A stretch of DNA of 61,555 bases from Guillardia theta CCMP2712 (taxonomy: Eukaryota > Cryptophyceae > Pyrenomonadales > Geminigeraceae), in assembly GCF_000315625.1 (NCBI RefSeq), contig NW_005434470.1:1-61555 (forward strand), read 5' to 3'. The notes under the pieces are model-generated. The model saw nothing but the letters and a program-made list of their open reading frames with translations. It was not told the origin of the DNA and did not search any database. A program made the translations under genes and the position numbers. How positions within the stretch are numbered: the stretch's first letter is position 1; each line of letters begins with the position of its first letter. Shown here piece after piece: positions 1 to 10,989 of the stretch.

Positions 1-236
1 TGAGTTGTTGTGTATCTGGAAAAAGAAAGAGAACAGTCTCAACATGTTACAGTGAAAGCAATGTCCCAAATCTCATTCTCGTGGGCAGTCACAAACCATC
101 CGGTGAAGCTCGTGAATTTGCCACTGACAAGATTGAAACTGACCCGACGCCCTCTGGCTGGAAAACACCTGGCCAGCACCATCAGACTGCGGCATCCCAA
201 GCTCGCCATGCCCAGTGGAAGAAAGATGGAGAGGAC

Positions 237-1181
237 GAGACGACGAGCTCGAGCCAGTCTGAGCCCGAGCAGCAGCTCAGACCACCTCTCAAGCTCGTCC
301 CAGGAGTCGCGAGCGTGGGATACCTGACGAGTGCGCGGGGCTCAGCAGAGCAGCGACGAGGATGCCACCGTGACCGCATGAGAGGGTACGGGAATGACTG
401 GCGCCCTCAGCTCTGACGAGCTTGCAGGCGGACAAGCAGCTGCAGTGACAAGGAGCACGAGCAGGGCCAGGCAAGGCTCGTGCATGACCCAAGTCAGCGC
501 TTCCGACGCAGACCCGGGAAGCTGCTGCAGGCAAGCAGCAAGGCGACAAGAGGCGGGGAGACCAGAGCTTTACTGCAGTCAGACACTGGCTCGGAGTCGA
601 GGAAGCCTGACGCTACTCCTCGAGCACCCGACGAGCTGGCAGGTAGAGTATCAGCCCGGGTCGTCGCCCGCCGACCATGTTGTCGTGTCTGACGTCGTCT
701 CAGACGAGGGCTGGGCCGAGAGGTGGGAGCTGGGAGGCAGCTGGGGCATCGAGTCGCTGTCGTCGAGCGACTGGGAGGAGTCGCTGAGGTCCTTGTCGGG
801 CTTCTTCATGAAGTACTTCTGGGCGTGCGACCGCACCTGCGACTCCGTCTTGGTCTGCATGATGGCGGCTATGCGCTTCGCCACTCCTCGCCCCAGCCCC
901 ACGGAAGGCCTGCCTGTCTCGGAGCTGCTGCCGTCTCGTCGCCCCGGACAGACCTGGTCGAGGGCGAGGAGGAAGCGCTGGTGCTCGTCCTTGGTCCAGT
1001 GGACGGAGGGAGCTCTGTGGGGGCGGGGGACGGGGGCAGGAGGGGGGGCGACGGGGACGGGCTGGGGCGTGAGAGCATCAGGTACGGGGAGGGGAGGAGG
1101 GGAGGAGGGAGGAGAGTCATGAGGGGGAGGGGGGGAGAGGAGGAGGGAGTAATTCCAGCCTTGACCGTCAGGGATGGGAGG
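237..1181. repeat. Segmental duplication, copy A
   Basis: A stretch of about 945 bases is repeated in direct orientation at 4651-5580 with near identity. It covers the 3' flank and all but the 5' end of a SHAQKYF gene. Copy A carries about 30 extra bases near 290-345. It lacks an 18-base insert present in copy B near 4950, and it is shorter in the GGGGGCG/GGAGG tract near 1030. Homology stops abruptly at the GGGATGGGAGGGA edge. The 5' ends of the two genes are therefore unrelated. Confidence 0.9.
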
Positions 1182-1259
1182 GACTCTGTCAGGCGTTGGT
1201 TCTGCTCTGATGTTGTTTGCTTGTCCAGCAGCTGCTCGGGGGGAGGAAGGATGTGTCAT
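651..1259 (-). CDS. SHAQKYF-class Myb-like protein, copy A
   Basis: This is a single-exon gene of 202 residues starting at an ATG. Residues ~85-150 form one Myb/SANT repeat of the SHAQKYF class: HWTKDEHQRF in helix 1, then GLGRGVAKRIA, then QVRSHAQKYF in the recognition helix. This family binds DNA, usually I-box or evening-element type sites in plants, so a nuclear regulatory role is likely (family knowledge). The helix 1-2 loop is about 16 residues longer than in plant homologues, and the usual central Trp is absent. A proline-rich linker precedes the domain, and the short motif GWNYSLLL lies upstream of the linker, as in the three sister genes. The tail is acidic and Ser-rich. It is paralogous to the gene at 5030-5593 but has a longer, different N-terminus. 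The target genes are unknown. Confidence 0.9.
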   Translation of the reverse strand: MTHPSSPRAAAGQANNIRAEPTPDRVPPIPDGQGWNYSLLLSPPPPHDSPPSSPPPLPVPDALTPQPVPVAPPPAPVPRPHRAPSVHWTKDEHQRFLLALDQVCPGRRDGSSSETGRPSVGLGRGVAKRIAAIMQTKTESQVRSHAQKYFMKKPDKDLSDSSQSLDDSDSMPQLPPSSHLSAQPSSETTSDTTTWSAGDDPG

Positions 1260-2089
1260 CGGCGCTGCTGCTCGAGCGGCGCAGGTGGAGGGGACCGTGC
1301 GGCAGAGGCTGGGGTGCTGGGGTGCCGGGAGCGAGACGTAGGTTACCTTCCATCTAAGTTACCGCGCAATTCCCAACAAAAAGAAAAAAGGCCGCGAATG
1401 AACAGAAGGATGAAGAGCATGAAGAAGAGCTGCTCTCTCGTTGACGAGTTTCCGCACTGACGATGAAACGAGCACGCGGCGTGAGGCTTTGCAGTGGAGA
1501 GGGGATGAACCATGGTTGCAGCAATAATTTCCAGACAAGGTTGAGCTCCAAGAGGACAATCGACTTGTACGAAGTTGTTTCTTGCTATGACGTAAATCTT
1601 GACAGATGTAGATGACAACAAATGTATACCGTTGCTCTACATGCAAGCTACCAGGAAAGCAGAGGCGCAGTCAGCTTGATTCTAGTGTCTGCTTGATGTT
1701 GTCATGCTATTTCAAAGAACAAGATTCCAGAGCTGCTTGCATGCGTTTACAGATAGTCACGACATGTCTTGGCTGCCACATACCTGTATGTGCATCTTTA
1801 CATTCGAGCAAACAACCCCGTTCTGCTTTCTCTTCTCCCTCGCTTCCCTCCTCCCTTCTTGCTTTCCCTCCTTTCTCACTCGCGCTCGCTTCCTCCATGG
1901 ATGAATTTGGGAAACTCCCACATCCCCTCACATACTCTGGTAACCTTCCAGGCAAGTATTCCTGTGGTAAAACTCGAAAAGAAGGAGTTTTGATTTGACT
2001 GTTTTACCTAAAACCTTTTATGTCGGTAGTAATCTCTCACTACCCCACCCTCCCTCTTCCTCCCGCCTCCCCTGCCCGCCCGCCCCGCC

Positions 2090-2138
<49 letters not shown>

Positions 2139-3690
2139 TTCTTTTCACTTCTTCTCAATCGCCATCTGTCATGTCTCTCTCTATTGGATGTACCATAGTC
2201 TCCTCCTCGTCAACTCGATCTCTTCCTCCCTTCCCTCCCTCCCCGTCCTTTGCTCTTCAGTTTGCCTCATTCAGAATCACGCCCTTTCCCTTGCGCTCTT
2301 CTCCAGCGTCTCTCAGCCAACTTGCTGCATAACCTAAGTCTCAGTGTCGTTCCTCCCACCTGGTCTCCCGTCGATCGCTCCTTGCCGTCCCTGTCCTTGG
2401 CCTTTGAAGCGTCTTCTGTCAATTCGAAAAACAGACTTACTGGTCTAAACGACGAACATGATGACTGATCGTGATGGTGATGATACCATGGCGCTGACCT
2501 CACTATCTTTCTCTCTCATTTCCTCTCTCAGGCTGCTCCTGGCATTCGATAAATCTCTCTGCAAGCCGTCGTCAAACGCACCAACAAAATGCGAAGTCAC
2601 TCCCACGGCCTCATCTCTACAACTGTGGTAGCTCTCCAGTCCTGTCCTCACGCCAGCCCGAGTCAATACATAGACCTCTGCTGGCCTTCGAGCTCTCGTC
2701 TTGCTCATCATCATCATCCTCTCCCTCATCACCATCATCCTTACGTTGTTGTCATCTGCACCAAGCTGCTTTCCCCTTGGTAGCCCTGCAGCCGTCCCCA
2801 TGTTCCCCGATGCCCAGTCCACCCCCGTTGCTGTCCCTGTGTTCCTCGCTTCGTGTCACGTCTGATGTCTGTCTTGTAGTCTCCATCTCTCTTCCACCCC
2901 TCGGGTTGTTTTGCCTTGTGTTTGTTTCTGTGCCTGCCTTTGTTCCTCTTTTTCCTGTTCCTGACAGTCTCCGTCTCTGTTGACGCCTTAGCCTCTATCT
3001 CTCTCCCGGTCCATGGGCATGGCTTGCACCTGTCACTGTCTGCGACTCCTCTGCCGTCCCCTCCCCATATTCCCGCATCCGTCGCTCCTCCTGTTGGTGT
3101 GACAGCGTCTGTGTGTCCTTCTTGTCTGTGACTACATCGCTGTCTCTGCCTCTATCTCCATCACTGTCGCAGCATGGCTCTCTTCCCTCCTCCTCACCTC
3201 ATGCACTGACGCCTCTGCTCGCCAGCCCTCCACTCGCCTGCGCGCCATGCCACCAAGCGCGTAGTGAACAACCCCGACCTCGTACCCTACCCCTGAGAAT
3301 CATGGCTTACGCACCGGTCCACCAGAAATCGATGCTTCTTCCAGCCAATCAATCGACGATGGGAGGCGGAGCATGGGGAAGAGGGGGGGACGCTGAGAAG
3401 AGGAGAGACGAGTACGAGAGAAGCCTGCAGTCGACCGCGTGGGAAGATGGCAGGGTAGGCGAGGATGCAAACCAGGGGCGAGGGACTTGGATGCGATTGG
3501 GTGAGGGACAGGAGGGGGGGTAGGGGGCGATGGCGTGCTGAGAGGAGCAAGGAACAAGAGCAAGAGGTGCGGAAAGAAAGTCTTGAAGCAGCAGACAAGA
3601 GGGATCAGTGCAAGAGTGCGCTGAGAGAGGCAGACGACCGGAAAGCAAAAGATCCGGGCAGGCAGTAGGAGGGAAAAGGAAAAAGAAGAA
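1260..3690. other. Gene-free, pyrimidine-rich region
   Basis: I find no convincing gene here. From about 1800 to 3230 the plus strand is strongly pyrimidine-rich (CTCCCT and TCCTC runs), with a CGTCCT hexamer array at about 2092-2142. The open frames are short, mutually overlapping and compositionally trivial. From 3350 to 3690 the bias flips to purine. These could be long introns or untranslated sequence of an unseen gene. Confidence 0.5.
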
Positions 3691-3757
3691 AAGTTTCACA
3701 AGACGGAAATGGACCTGATATCTACTCCACGACGATCAGGTACTGGCCTCGCACGTC

Positions 3758-4562
3758 TCGTCGCTGCAAGAGACATCAGCGTGACCCAAGCAAGCACCAA
3801 GTCGAACAGCCCCACAGAAAGCAGCAGGGAGGAGATTGAGGTCCCCTGCTTGACGATCAAACACTGACTGCAAGCAACGTATGCACGGCAAGGCATGTGG
3901 CAATGACCGAGGACAGCGACAGCTCTACCTGCCACGACAGCAAGACTGACCCGTCGCCCAGCCTGCTTCCTCCTCCTCCCCTGGCCGGACCTGCACCATC
4001 AGACTGTCGTAAGGGCTGCCGGCGGCTCCTCAAGCCCGCCAACTCCATCCCGCTCAATGACCTGACTCCAGGCAGCCGCTCGTCATGCCCTGTACGAGTG
4101 CGCGGGGCTCGAGTAAGGGAGAGGAGAGGATCCCTCAACGAGTGAGTAGGTCGATGGTTGCAGGTGAGCGACTGTGAATCGTGACGGACCCAATCAAGTC
4201 ATGACCACCAGCCGCTGATCGGGAGAGTAGGGAGGCAGATGAGCTCTTCGGAACAAGAGGGCAGCCCAACGAGACCCGATGTGGGCAAGAGGAGGGTCGC
4301 AAGACACAGGCATGAAGGCGAGAGCAAAGGTCCAAGCGCCTTCAGCAGACAACTTGGTTGATGTCATCGCTGCAAGAGACATCGGCGTGACCCAAGCAAG
4401 CACCAAGTCGAACAGCCCCACAGAAAGCAGCAGGGAGGAGATTGAGTTCCCCAGCTTGAGATGAAGTCACAGCAGCTATCAAGCGCTGACCGCAAGCGAC
4501 AGAGAGGGCTGTGGCAATGACCGAGAACAGCGACAGCTTTACCTGCCACGACAGCAAGACTT
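3758..4562. repeat. Duplicated non-coding modules
   Basis: Two modules occur twice in the same order. A GCTGCAAGAGACATC...CAGCAGGGAGGAGATTGAG module lies at about 3763-3843 and again at 4370-4448. A TGGCAATGACCGAG...CCACGACAGCAAGACT module lies at about 3898-3946 and 4511-4561. A CCTGACTCCAGGCAGCCGCTCGTC box also recurs at 4060 and 4579. They lie just upstream (plus-strand sense) of duplication copy B, so this part of the locus has been rearranged more than once. No coding potential is evident. Confidence 0.75.
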
Positions 4563-4650
4563 ATCAACCCCGCATGACCTGACTCCAGGCAGCCGCTCGT
4601 CGTGCCCTGTCTCCATGCTGATGTTGTTAGGCGAGCCCAGTGGAGGCAGG

Positions 4651-5580
4651 GCGACGACGAGCTCGAGCCAGTCTGAGTCCGAGTAGCAGCTCAGACCACC
4701 TCTCAGCGGAGCAGCGACGAGGATGCCACCGTGACGGCATGAGAGGGTACGAGGATGACTGGCGCCCTCAGTTCTGACGAGCTTGCAGGCGGACAAGCAG
4801 CTGCGGTGACAAGGAGCACGAGCAGGGCCAGGCAAGGCTCGTGCATGACCCAAGTCAGCGCTTCCGACGCAGACCCGGGAAGCTGCTGCAGGCAAGCAGC
4901 AAGGCGACAAGAGGCGGGGAGACCAGAGCTTTACTGCAGTCAGACACGCTCACAAAACGGTCGCTTGGCTCGGAGTCGAGGAAGCCTGACGCTACTCCTC
5001 GAGCACCCGACGAGCTGGCAGGTAGAGTATCAGCCCGGGTCGTCGCCCGCCGACCATGTTGTCGTGTCTGACGTCGTCTCAGACGAGGGCTGGGCCGAGA
5101 GGTGGGAGCTGGGAGGCAGCTGGGGCATCGAGTCGCTGTCGTCGAGCGACTGGGAGGAGTCGCTGAGGTCCTTGTCGGGCTTCTTCATGAAGTACTTCTG
5201 GGCGTGCGACCGCACCTGCGACTCCGTCTTGGTCTGCATGATGGCGGCTATGCGCTTCGCCACTCCTCGCCCCAGCCCCACGGAAGGCCTGCCTGTCTCG
5301 GAGCTGCTGCCGTCTCGTCGCCCCGGACAGACCTGGTCGAGGGCGAGGAGGAAGCGCTGGTGCTCGTCCTTGGTCCAGTGGACGGAGGGAGCTCTGTGGG
5401 GGCGGGGGGCGGGGGCAGGAGGGGGGGCGAGGGCAGGAGGGGGGGCGACGGGGACGGGCTGGGGCGTGAGAGCATCAGGTACGGGGAGGGGAGGAGGGGA
5501 GGAGGGAAGAGAGTCATGAGGGGGAGGGGGGGAGAGGAGGAGGGAGTAATTCCAGCCTTGACCGTCAGGGATGGGAGGGA
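4651..5580. repeat. Segmental duplication, copy B
   Basis: This is the partner of 237-1181, in direct orientation 4.4 kb away. Most of it is base-identical to copy A, which suggests a recent event or gene conversion. It differs by an 18-base insert near 4950 and an extra GC-rich hexamer-like unit near 5420. The homology ends at the same GGGATGGGAGGGA edge. Confidence 0.9.
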
Positions 5581-5593
5581 GCCTTTGAGACAT
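5030..5593 (-). CDS. SHAQKYF-class Myb-like protein, copy B
   Basis: This is a 187-residue single-exon gene. I chose the ATG at 5593 because the longer frame begins upstream with TTG. The domain order matches copy A: GWNYSLLL motif, proline-rich linker (longer here by an Ala/Pro repeat), a Myb repeat with WTKDEHQRF and GLGRGVAKRIA, SHAQKYF, then an acidic Ser/Asp tail. The C-terminal ~180 residues are nearly identical to copy A. The N-terminus is a short MSQR instead of the ~30 residues of copy A, because the duplication breakpoint falls inside the coding region. It is presumably a nuclear DNA-binding regulator. It is unclear whether both copies are expressed. Confidence 0.88.
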   Translation of the reverse strand: MSQRLPPIPDGQGWNYSLLLSPPPPHDSLPSSPPPLPVPDALTPQPVPVAPPPALAPPPAPAPRPHRAPSVHWTKDEHQRFLLALDQVCPGRRDGSSSETGRPSVGLGRGVAKRIAAIMQTKTESQVRSHAQKYFMKKPDKDLSDSSQSLDDSDSMPQLPPSSHLSAQPSSETTSDTTTWSAGDDPG

Positions 5594-5739
5594 CTTGGAA
5601 GACAAGCCTTGCTTGCACTGGAGGATCCGTGAATGCTACAGAGACGTAGACGCCAGAGATAGACGAACCGTGCAACGATTGATCTCGCTCGAATAGAGAA
5701 GGCAAGCCTGACGGGGGTTATGGAGGATCTTATCGGGAG

Positions 5740-5960
5740 GGTAGGGGGTCACGACACATGCAAGGGTCTTGCAGCGTGCAGAAGCACGTTGGCTCAGTGT
5801 GGGGAGGAGCAGAGAAGGAGGGGAGGGGGAGGGGGAGGGATGGAGGGAGACAGAGGTGTGTGGGAGGGGGGGGGGAGGGGGAGGGGGGGAGGAGGGAGGC
5901 GGGAGGGGAGTCCACGGACAAGGGAGGGAGGGATCAGGGTCGAACGCGACTCACAAGGGC
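5740..5960 (+). other. Purine-rich low-complexity tract
   Basis: GGGA/GGAGG-rich sequence on the plus strand, with no credible reading frame. It runs directly into a GGGTA-rich stretch (5970-6260). Confidence 0.7.
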
Positions 5961-6049
5961 ATGGAGGAGGGGTGGGGAATCAGGGTAGGCGCTAGGGGTG
6001 GGTACAGGGGTGGGTACTTGGGGAACAAGAGACAAGATTGATGACTCTC

Positions 6050-6092
6050 CTGATTGTCCTCGTACTGATCTTTAACTTAACTTTGAGTAAAG
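6050..6092 (+). repeat. Dispersed 43-bp element, copy 1
   Basis: The element reads TGATTGTCCTCGTACTGATC followed by TTTAACTTAACTTTGAGTAA and AG. Nearly identical copies lie at 6969-7012 and 36788-36830, and partial ones at 13158-13179 (minus) and 36735-36749. The copies border or sit inside GC-rich islands. The function is unknown. Confidence 0.9.
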
Positions 6093-6304
6093 AAGCTGAA
6101 AGTGGACCTTCAAACCCTTTTTTGGTGTGGTACCCACCCCCTCTCTATGGGCTTACATTAGGGTGTTGGACCCCTACTTGGTTTATCTGTTTTGGGACGC
6201 GAGTGATGAGAGTCAACCGGATCAGTCCGCGACTACCCCCACCCCACCCATACTGTAATCATTCATGATACCCTCAGTGACCCCCTCAGTTGCAAACTTC
6301 AGTC

Positions 6305-7590
6305 ACGAGTCACTGTGAGTCAGCCGGCCGCGGCACCTGACTCGGTCACGCCACCAAGCGGCTGCCACTTTCCGAACCGTCGGGAGTACGGTACTACGGT
6401 ACCGTTCACGGTCATCACCGCGGAAGTTGGTACGGTGAGTCGGACCGTTCCCGGCGATCATCACTGATGGCTGAAGATCATCATCATGTCCGACACTGAC
6501 ATGTTTTTGACAATGATGGACGATGCGTTGCGCTTTCTGTGGTGGCTGGCGGATCGCTCGGCGAACAAGGAAACGGCAGCGCTGGATGGTCTCTCGGCCT
6601 CGCAAGACGTCCCAGGTGATCTGACTTGCAAATGCATCCGGTCCAGGATCTCAGGCCTTTCGTCAGCTCAAGGCCTCCGCCTGTCCTACCCCAGGCTGCC
6701 ATCATCATCGCGGGTGCATCCCGCCGGGTATGCGGCGTCTCATTCCTTCGGCGGCGGCCCACCGCGACATCGCTGGCATGGCCGCGCGGGGACTTGTCCT
6801 GCGCGCCGTTAAGTGGAGGTACGGTATCAGTTAAGTTTGGGGGACAGCAGTCGGCAGGATTCAGTGGGTTTGGTTCTCGCCGTCCGATCTTTTCTCTTCT
6901 CGCCGTTTGGCCTGTGCGCCGGACCGTGACCTGAGTGTCAGCAGTGTCAAGCCTCGGCGACTCTCAGCCTGATTGTCCTCCGTACTGATTTTTAACTTAA
7001 CTTTGAGTAAAGGAAGATGGCCCACCGCGGGCGCGAGGCCCTGTGCCACTGCCACGCGAATGACTCTCATGACTCGGATGCGGGCACCGGGCCCAGTACG
7101 GTACGGCCCGACGGTCAACGGGCCGGGCCCCGGCGGCGGCCCCGGCAGTGACTCCCAGTCCCGGAGTCCCGCCGGCCGGCGGCCGGCCGGGCCCCGGCGG
7201 AGGTTAGACCGCCCCGCCGGCCCCGGCGCCGCCGGGGCCGGCGGGGCGGGGCCGGGCGGTCAGAGTCACCGGCCCCCCCCGGGCCCCGCCGGACCGTACC
7301 GGCGTCACGGCCGCTCCCGCCACGGGGGGCCCCGCCGGTCACCAGTGCCGGCCCCGGTGACTCGGACCGCCGGGCGGTGACCGCCGCCGACGCACCGTGA
7401 CGGTGGCCCCGGGCCCCCGGGCCGGGCCGCGGTTTTAGTCAGAAGCTCCTGGACCGCAGGCCGCTGTGGCAGTCCGAGTCGCCGACCATCGAACCGCTGC
7501 CGGCGCCGACGGTCCCGTCCCGGAGCCCCGCCGGGCCCGGGCGCGGGCGCCCGGAACGCCGGGGCCCTGCCGCAGTACTGAGTGGCAGTG
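6305..7590. repeat. Extreme GC-rich island 1
   Basis: The base composition jumps to runs of GGCCGG, CCCCGG and GTACGGTACCG, with many TGAGTCA/TGACTC boxes. Neighbouring DNA is near balanced. Open frames on both strands are Pro/Arg/Gly-rich and lack domain signatures, so I do not call them genes. It belongs to a class shared with the islands at about 12960, 31855, 36000, 41825 and 43985. Confidence 0.75.
6969..7012 (+). repeat. Dispersed 43-bp element, copy 2
   Basis: This copy differs from copy 1 by an inserted C and one T substitution, and the TTTAACTTAACTTTGAGTAA core is identical. It lies inside GC island 1. Immediately downstream the GC content rises to its maximum. Confidence 0.9.
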
Positions 7591-7599
7591 CCAAGTTGA

Positions 7600-8261
7600 C
7601 TGATATCAGCGGCTTGACCGCAGCTCCAGAGCTCCAAAGGCAGCCGCCGGACATGCACGCGCGAGGGGGTCGAGAGGGACATGGGATGGAGAGGCTTCAC
7701 AGGCCTCGATCTCTCCTGCCTCCCCCCTTCATCCTCAGGCTCACCTATGGCCCCCCTGTTCCGTCTTCCTGCCACCAGCCTGAGTCCTCGTCTCTCTCCT
7801 CCTCCTCCTTACAGTCCCTCTTGCTAGATGCTACCCTTGTACCTCCTCCAGCCTTGCTGGACGAGGGTCTGTGCAGTAGACGACAACTTGGATGTCTATT
7901 TCTTCGTTTATCAATGCTTGTGATCTAGACCGTGCATCAAGAATCAGAGTTTTGTCCCTTGCTGGGCTGTCCCGCGCCGATGTTCTGTTGCGACCTATGA
8001 CGTGCGCCGGTTGGCTGAAAATCGAGCCTGTCTCACACCCTTGATTCTGCCCCGAAAACTTCATGTCGTGCCATGTCAGTGCAAGATTTTGTTCGGAAAC
8101 ATGCTTGTATGTCCTTGTTGCTCTGTAAATGATGCATGCGTTTCCTTACAACTCATTCGAGTGCAAGTTTGGGTTCTCCCTCGATCGAAGCAAGCATTCC
8201 CTCGATCGAAGCAAGCATTAACCGACAAAACCTGATCTCGCAGGTGCACGAGGCTGCGAAC
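7600..8261. other. Intergenic, no gene seen
   Basis: I see no credible exon chain here. A 21-base unit containing CCCTCGATCGAAGCAAGCATT occurs twice in tandem at about 8180-8221, just upstream of the RRM gene. Confidence 0.5.
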
Positions 8262-10289
8262 ATGTCAATCCAATGTTTATCTCTTCTTCTGCTCATATCG
8301 GCAGCCAACGCTGATGGTGAGGACGGGAGCACGCTACAGCAAGTATTGAGCTTACTTATCACCTGACAGTGATCGGTTCCTCCGTTTGCTTCCCCGCATC
8401 GATAGCAGGTATCCGAGCCCGAGAAGTTTCAGAGTCTACTGGAGCGCTCTTTGACTTGCTTCTCCTCGCTGTGTGCGCTCCCTCTGTCTTGATTGACTCC
8501 CTCTGGCAGTGAAAGAGCCACATGCTGCACTTTGCAGGTCGATGCATCTCCGTGGAGGCGACGACGAGGCGGTAAATCTTGAGATGCTGTGTGTGCGTTG
8601 GTTGTGAATGTGAGGCGAAGGTTCCTGCTGCTGCCAGCCAGATCGTTGCCGTCCCTCCAAACCCGAAGAAGGTAAGTCAAGTCATATGTTGACGTGGAAA
8701 GGTCCTGAAAATTTTGCGAAGGTCTATGTGGGGAACCTGCCTATCTCAGTGCAGGTACTTGCGAGTGCATGTGATCGATGTCCACTGATGGCTTGAAGGA
8801 CGATGCTTTGAAAGAATTTCTCTCTAAAGTTGGAGAGGTTTGTCATATCGGTGAATCCTAAACCGATTTTGACAAATTATGCTTCCAGGTCACCAGCCTT
8901 TCTGTCAAAAGATTCCCCAATTCGGATCGGTGCAAGGGTTTTGCTATGGCAGAATATGCGACAGAGGTATCCGGGTGTCGGGTAGTTTGGGAATATTGCT
9001 CACTCTCGATTCAGGAACAGGCAAAGGCGGCTATAGAACAACTGGCTGGCAGCAGCTTCATGAAGAGGTTGAAACACCGACTAGATGCTGCAAAGATTGA
9101 CCGGCAACCTTGAGCAGATCAGTCCTGGTTAGAGCCGATTCTGGTATCGATCCAGCCAAGGTCTCAAGCTTGACTGTCTGCACTCGGTCCTTTTGAACAT
9201 GTTCCACACTGTAGATTGCTGCCAGCCAAGCCAAGCGAGCAGCTGCCCTAGCTAGGTGAAGGTCTTGGAACCTCAAGTGTTCCCTCTCACTGTCTCTCAG
9301 GAAAGCTGAAGCTGCTGCAAGAGCGGCGACCAACGGCGGGGCCCCGTGATGACAAGCTTGTCGAAAAGTTTTTCACTGACCCTTAGGAATGTTCAGGGTC
9401 CGACAGCGACGCCCCCCCTCCATGGGACACCCTCAAGTAAGCATACAGGATGCTTCTTGTCTGATCTGTTTCCACCTAACATCATTGTAGTTCTGGCCCA
9501 AGTGTCCCCCTGGGTGCCGTGTATATGTTGGTAGGTGAATCGGTCAAAGTCCCGCCTCGCTGATACATGTGCTGGTCTGATAGGTAACATCAAGTTTGGC
9601 ACACCATGGCAAGATGTCAGAGATCACATGGCCAAGGCTGGACATGTGAGCTTTCCTCGGATCGCAACTCAACCCGAGGGCGGCTCACTCTTGTCATCAC
9701 CGCAGGTGGAGTTTGGAAAGATCATTAAGGCGCCCATGACCAACATGGATGGATCGATCTCATACGTTTCACGGTGAGTTGACAGCCTTCTTGCCGTTCT
9801 TGCCCTCCTTGTTCTCATCTTCCTTTCCAGTGGATTCGCCATCGTGCAGTACAGGACCCCCCAAGACGCTGAGGTCCTCGAGGCCTTGCACGTACTGAAA
9901 ACGTGTGCTCATGACCGTGACAGGCTGCCGTTACTTCCCTGGATCAGTCGATCTTGAACGGACGGTCTCACAAGGATCTTTAGCTTTCTTGTTCCTGATG
10001 TTTCCTTCAGCTCCATCTACGTTCGCCCAGATCAGGGTCGCCGACGGAAGGTATGATCGGCGAATGTGTATGGCGCCGTGTCCATGATTGATGGAATGTA
10101 TCTGAGCAGACAGACTCGAACATGGGAGAAGAGGAATTGGCGAACCTCCAAGTCTCAGAAAATCAGGTCAGGAGACTTCCTTGCACACTTGACTTTGACA
10201 TTTCATTGACAGTGAAACTCGTGAAAGGCGTTCAGAAATTTAGTCAGAGGTCAGCAATGCCACAATATCAAGATATCAAGTTTGCATAA
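8262..10289 (+). CDS. Two-RRM RNA-binding protein, spliced
   Basis: The exons were read by eye and codon phase holds across every junction checked: 8262-8342, 8642-8671, 8722-8754, 8799-8837, 8889-8966, 9015-9067, 9301-9345, 9397-9436, 9503-9530, 9584-9645, 9706-9773, 9831-9891, 9924-9964, 10011-10050, 10110-10289. RRM1 has RNP2 VYVGNLP and an RNP1-like CKGFAMAEY. RRM2 has RNP2 RVYVGNI and RNP1-like RGFAIVQY, and ends LNGRSIYVRPDQ. The order of two RRMs resembles chloroplast cpRNP proteins (inference). The first exon, MSIQCLSLLLLISAANADG, looks like a signal peptide, which would suit plastid import in a complex-plastid alga, but its linkage is the weakest junction. An alternative acceptor at 10212 would place a stop directly at 10213. 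Confidence 0.85.
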
Positions 10290-10518
10290 AACATCGTAAC
10301 GAATGTGTACGTCTCAATACAGGATAGATTAGAGAGTTGATACAGGTGTTTGACCGGCCATGCATATTATTCTGAACAAAACTACTACATGTTGCATTCC
10401 CGGGAATTGCCGTCCTTTCAAAGCATACATCCTTCTCCCGACGCGCTTGCCTTCGGTCCCAGATAATCGCGAGCAGCAATCTCACGGAGAATTTGCAGTA
10501 GACTGACTAGCCTGACTG

Positions 10519-10989
10519 TCAGCAAAGGTTTCTAATGAAATATTTCTGGGCATGCGATCGCACTTGCGAGGCATTTCTCGTCTCAACTCTCTTGGCTATC
10601 ATCTTGGCAACTCCTCGTCCAAGGCCGCCCGAGGTCAGTCCAGCCCTCGCACCACCTGCTGTTCGCTCCGGGCAACATTCTGTCAGAGCAGCAAGAAATC
10701 TCTCGTGCTCCTCCTTGGACCATCGCGAAATTTTCGCAACGGCTTCCGTTTTCCCGGCTGTCTTTGTGTCAGAAGGACTCGATTCTCGTTGCTGTCGTAC
10801 AGCACTTTGCGCTTTTTGTGAAAGTGACAACTTGAATGTCTCTTGCATGCTTGTGGGCAGCTCAGGATAAGAAGTCAGGAATGAATAGTTCCAAGCTTCG
10901 TCCGCTTTGTTCGATAGGTGAGAACCTTGTTCTCCCAGGCTGCTGTTGATAAAAATGTTTTCAATAGCGTCTTCGAGAGAGTCAGTCAT
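10519..10989 (-). CDS. SHAQKYF-class Myb-like protein, copy C
   Basis: This is a 156-residue single-exon gene with an ATG start, convergent with the RRM gene. The N-terminus MTDSLEDAIENI matches that of copy D. It then has AWNYSFL, a Ser/Lys-rich linker, and a Myb repeat (RWSKEEHERF, GGLGRGVAKMIA, QVRSHAQKYF) that ends only a few residues before the stop. Like its sisters it has an enlarged loop after helix 1. A role as a nuclear DNA-binding regulator is inferred from the family. It diverges from copies A/B enough to be an old paralogue. Confidence 0.92.
   Translation of the reverse strand: MTDSLEDAIENIFINSSLGEQGSHLSNKADEAWNYSFLTSYPELPTSMQETFKLSLSQKAQSAVRQQRESSPSDTKTAGKTEAVAKISRWSKEEHERFLAALTECCPERTAGGARAGLTSGGLGRGVAKMIAKRVETRNASQVRSHAQKYFIRNLC

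Noticed and set aside
7115-7775. Arg/Gly/Pro-rich frames in GC island 1
   Set aside because: High GC depletes stop codons on all frames. No domain, no conserved start and no splice context was found.
8262-8342. Independent small secreted protein instead of RRM exon 1
   Set aside because: The donor at 8343 and phase agreement with the exon at 8642 favour joining to the RRM gene, although this is the least certain junction.
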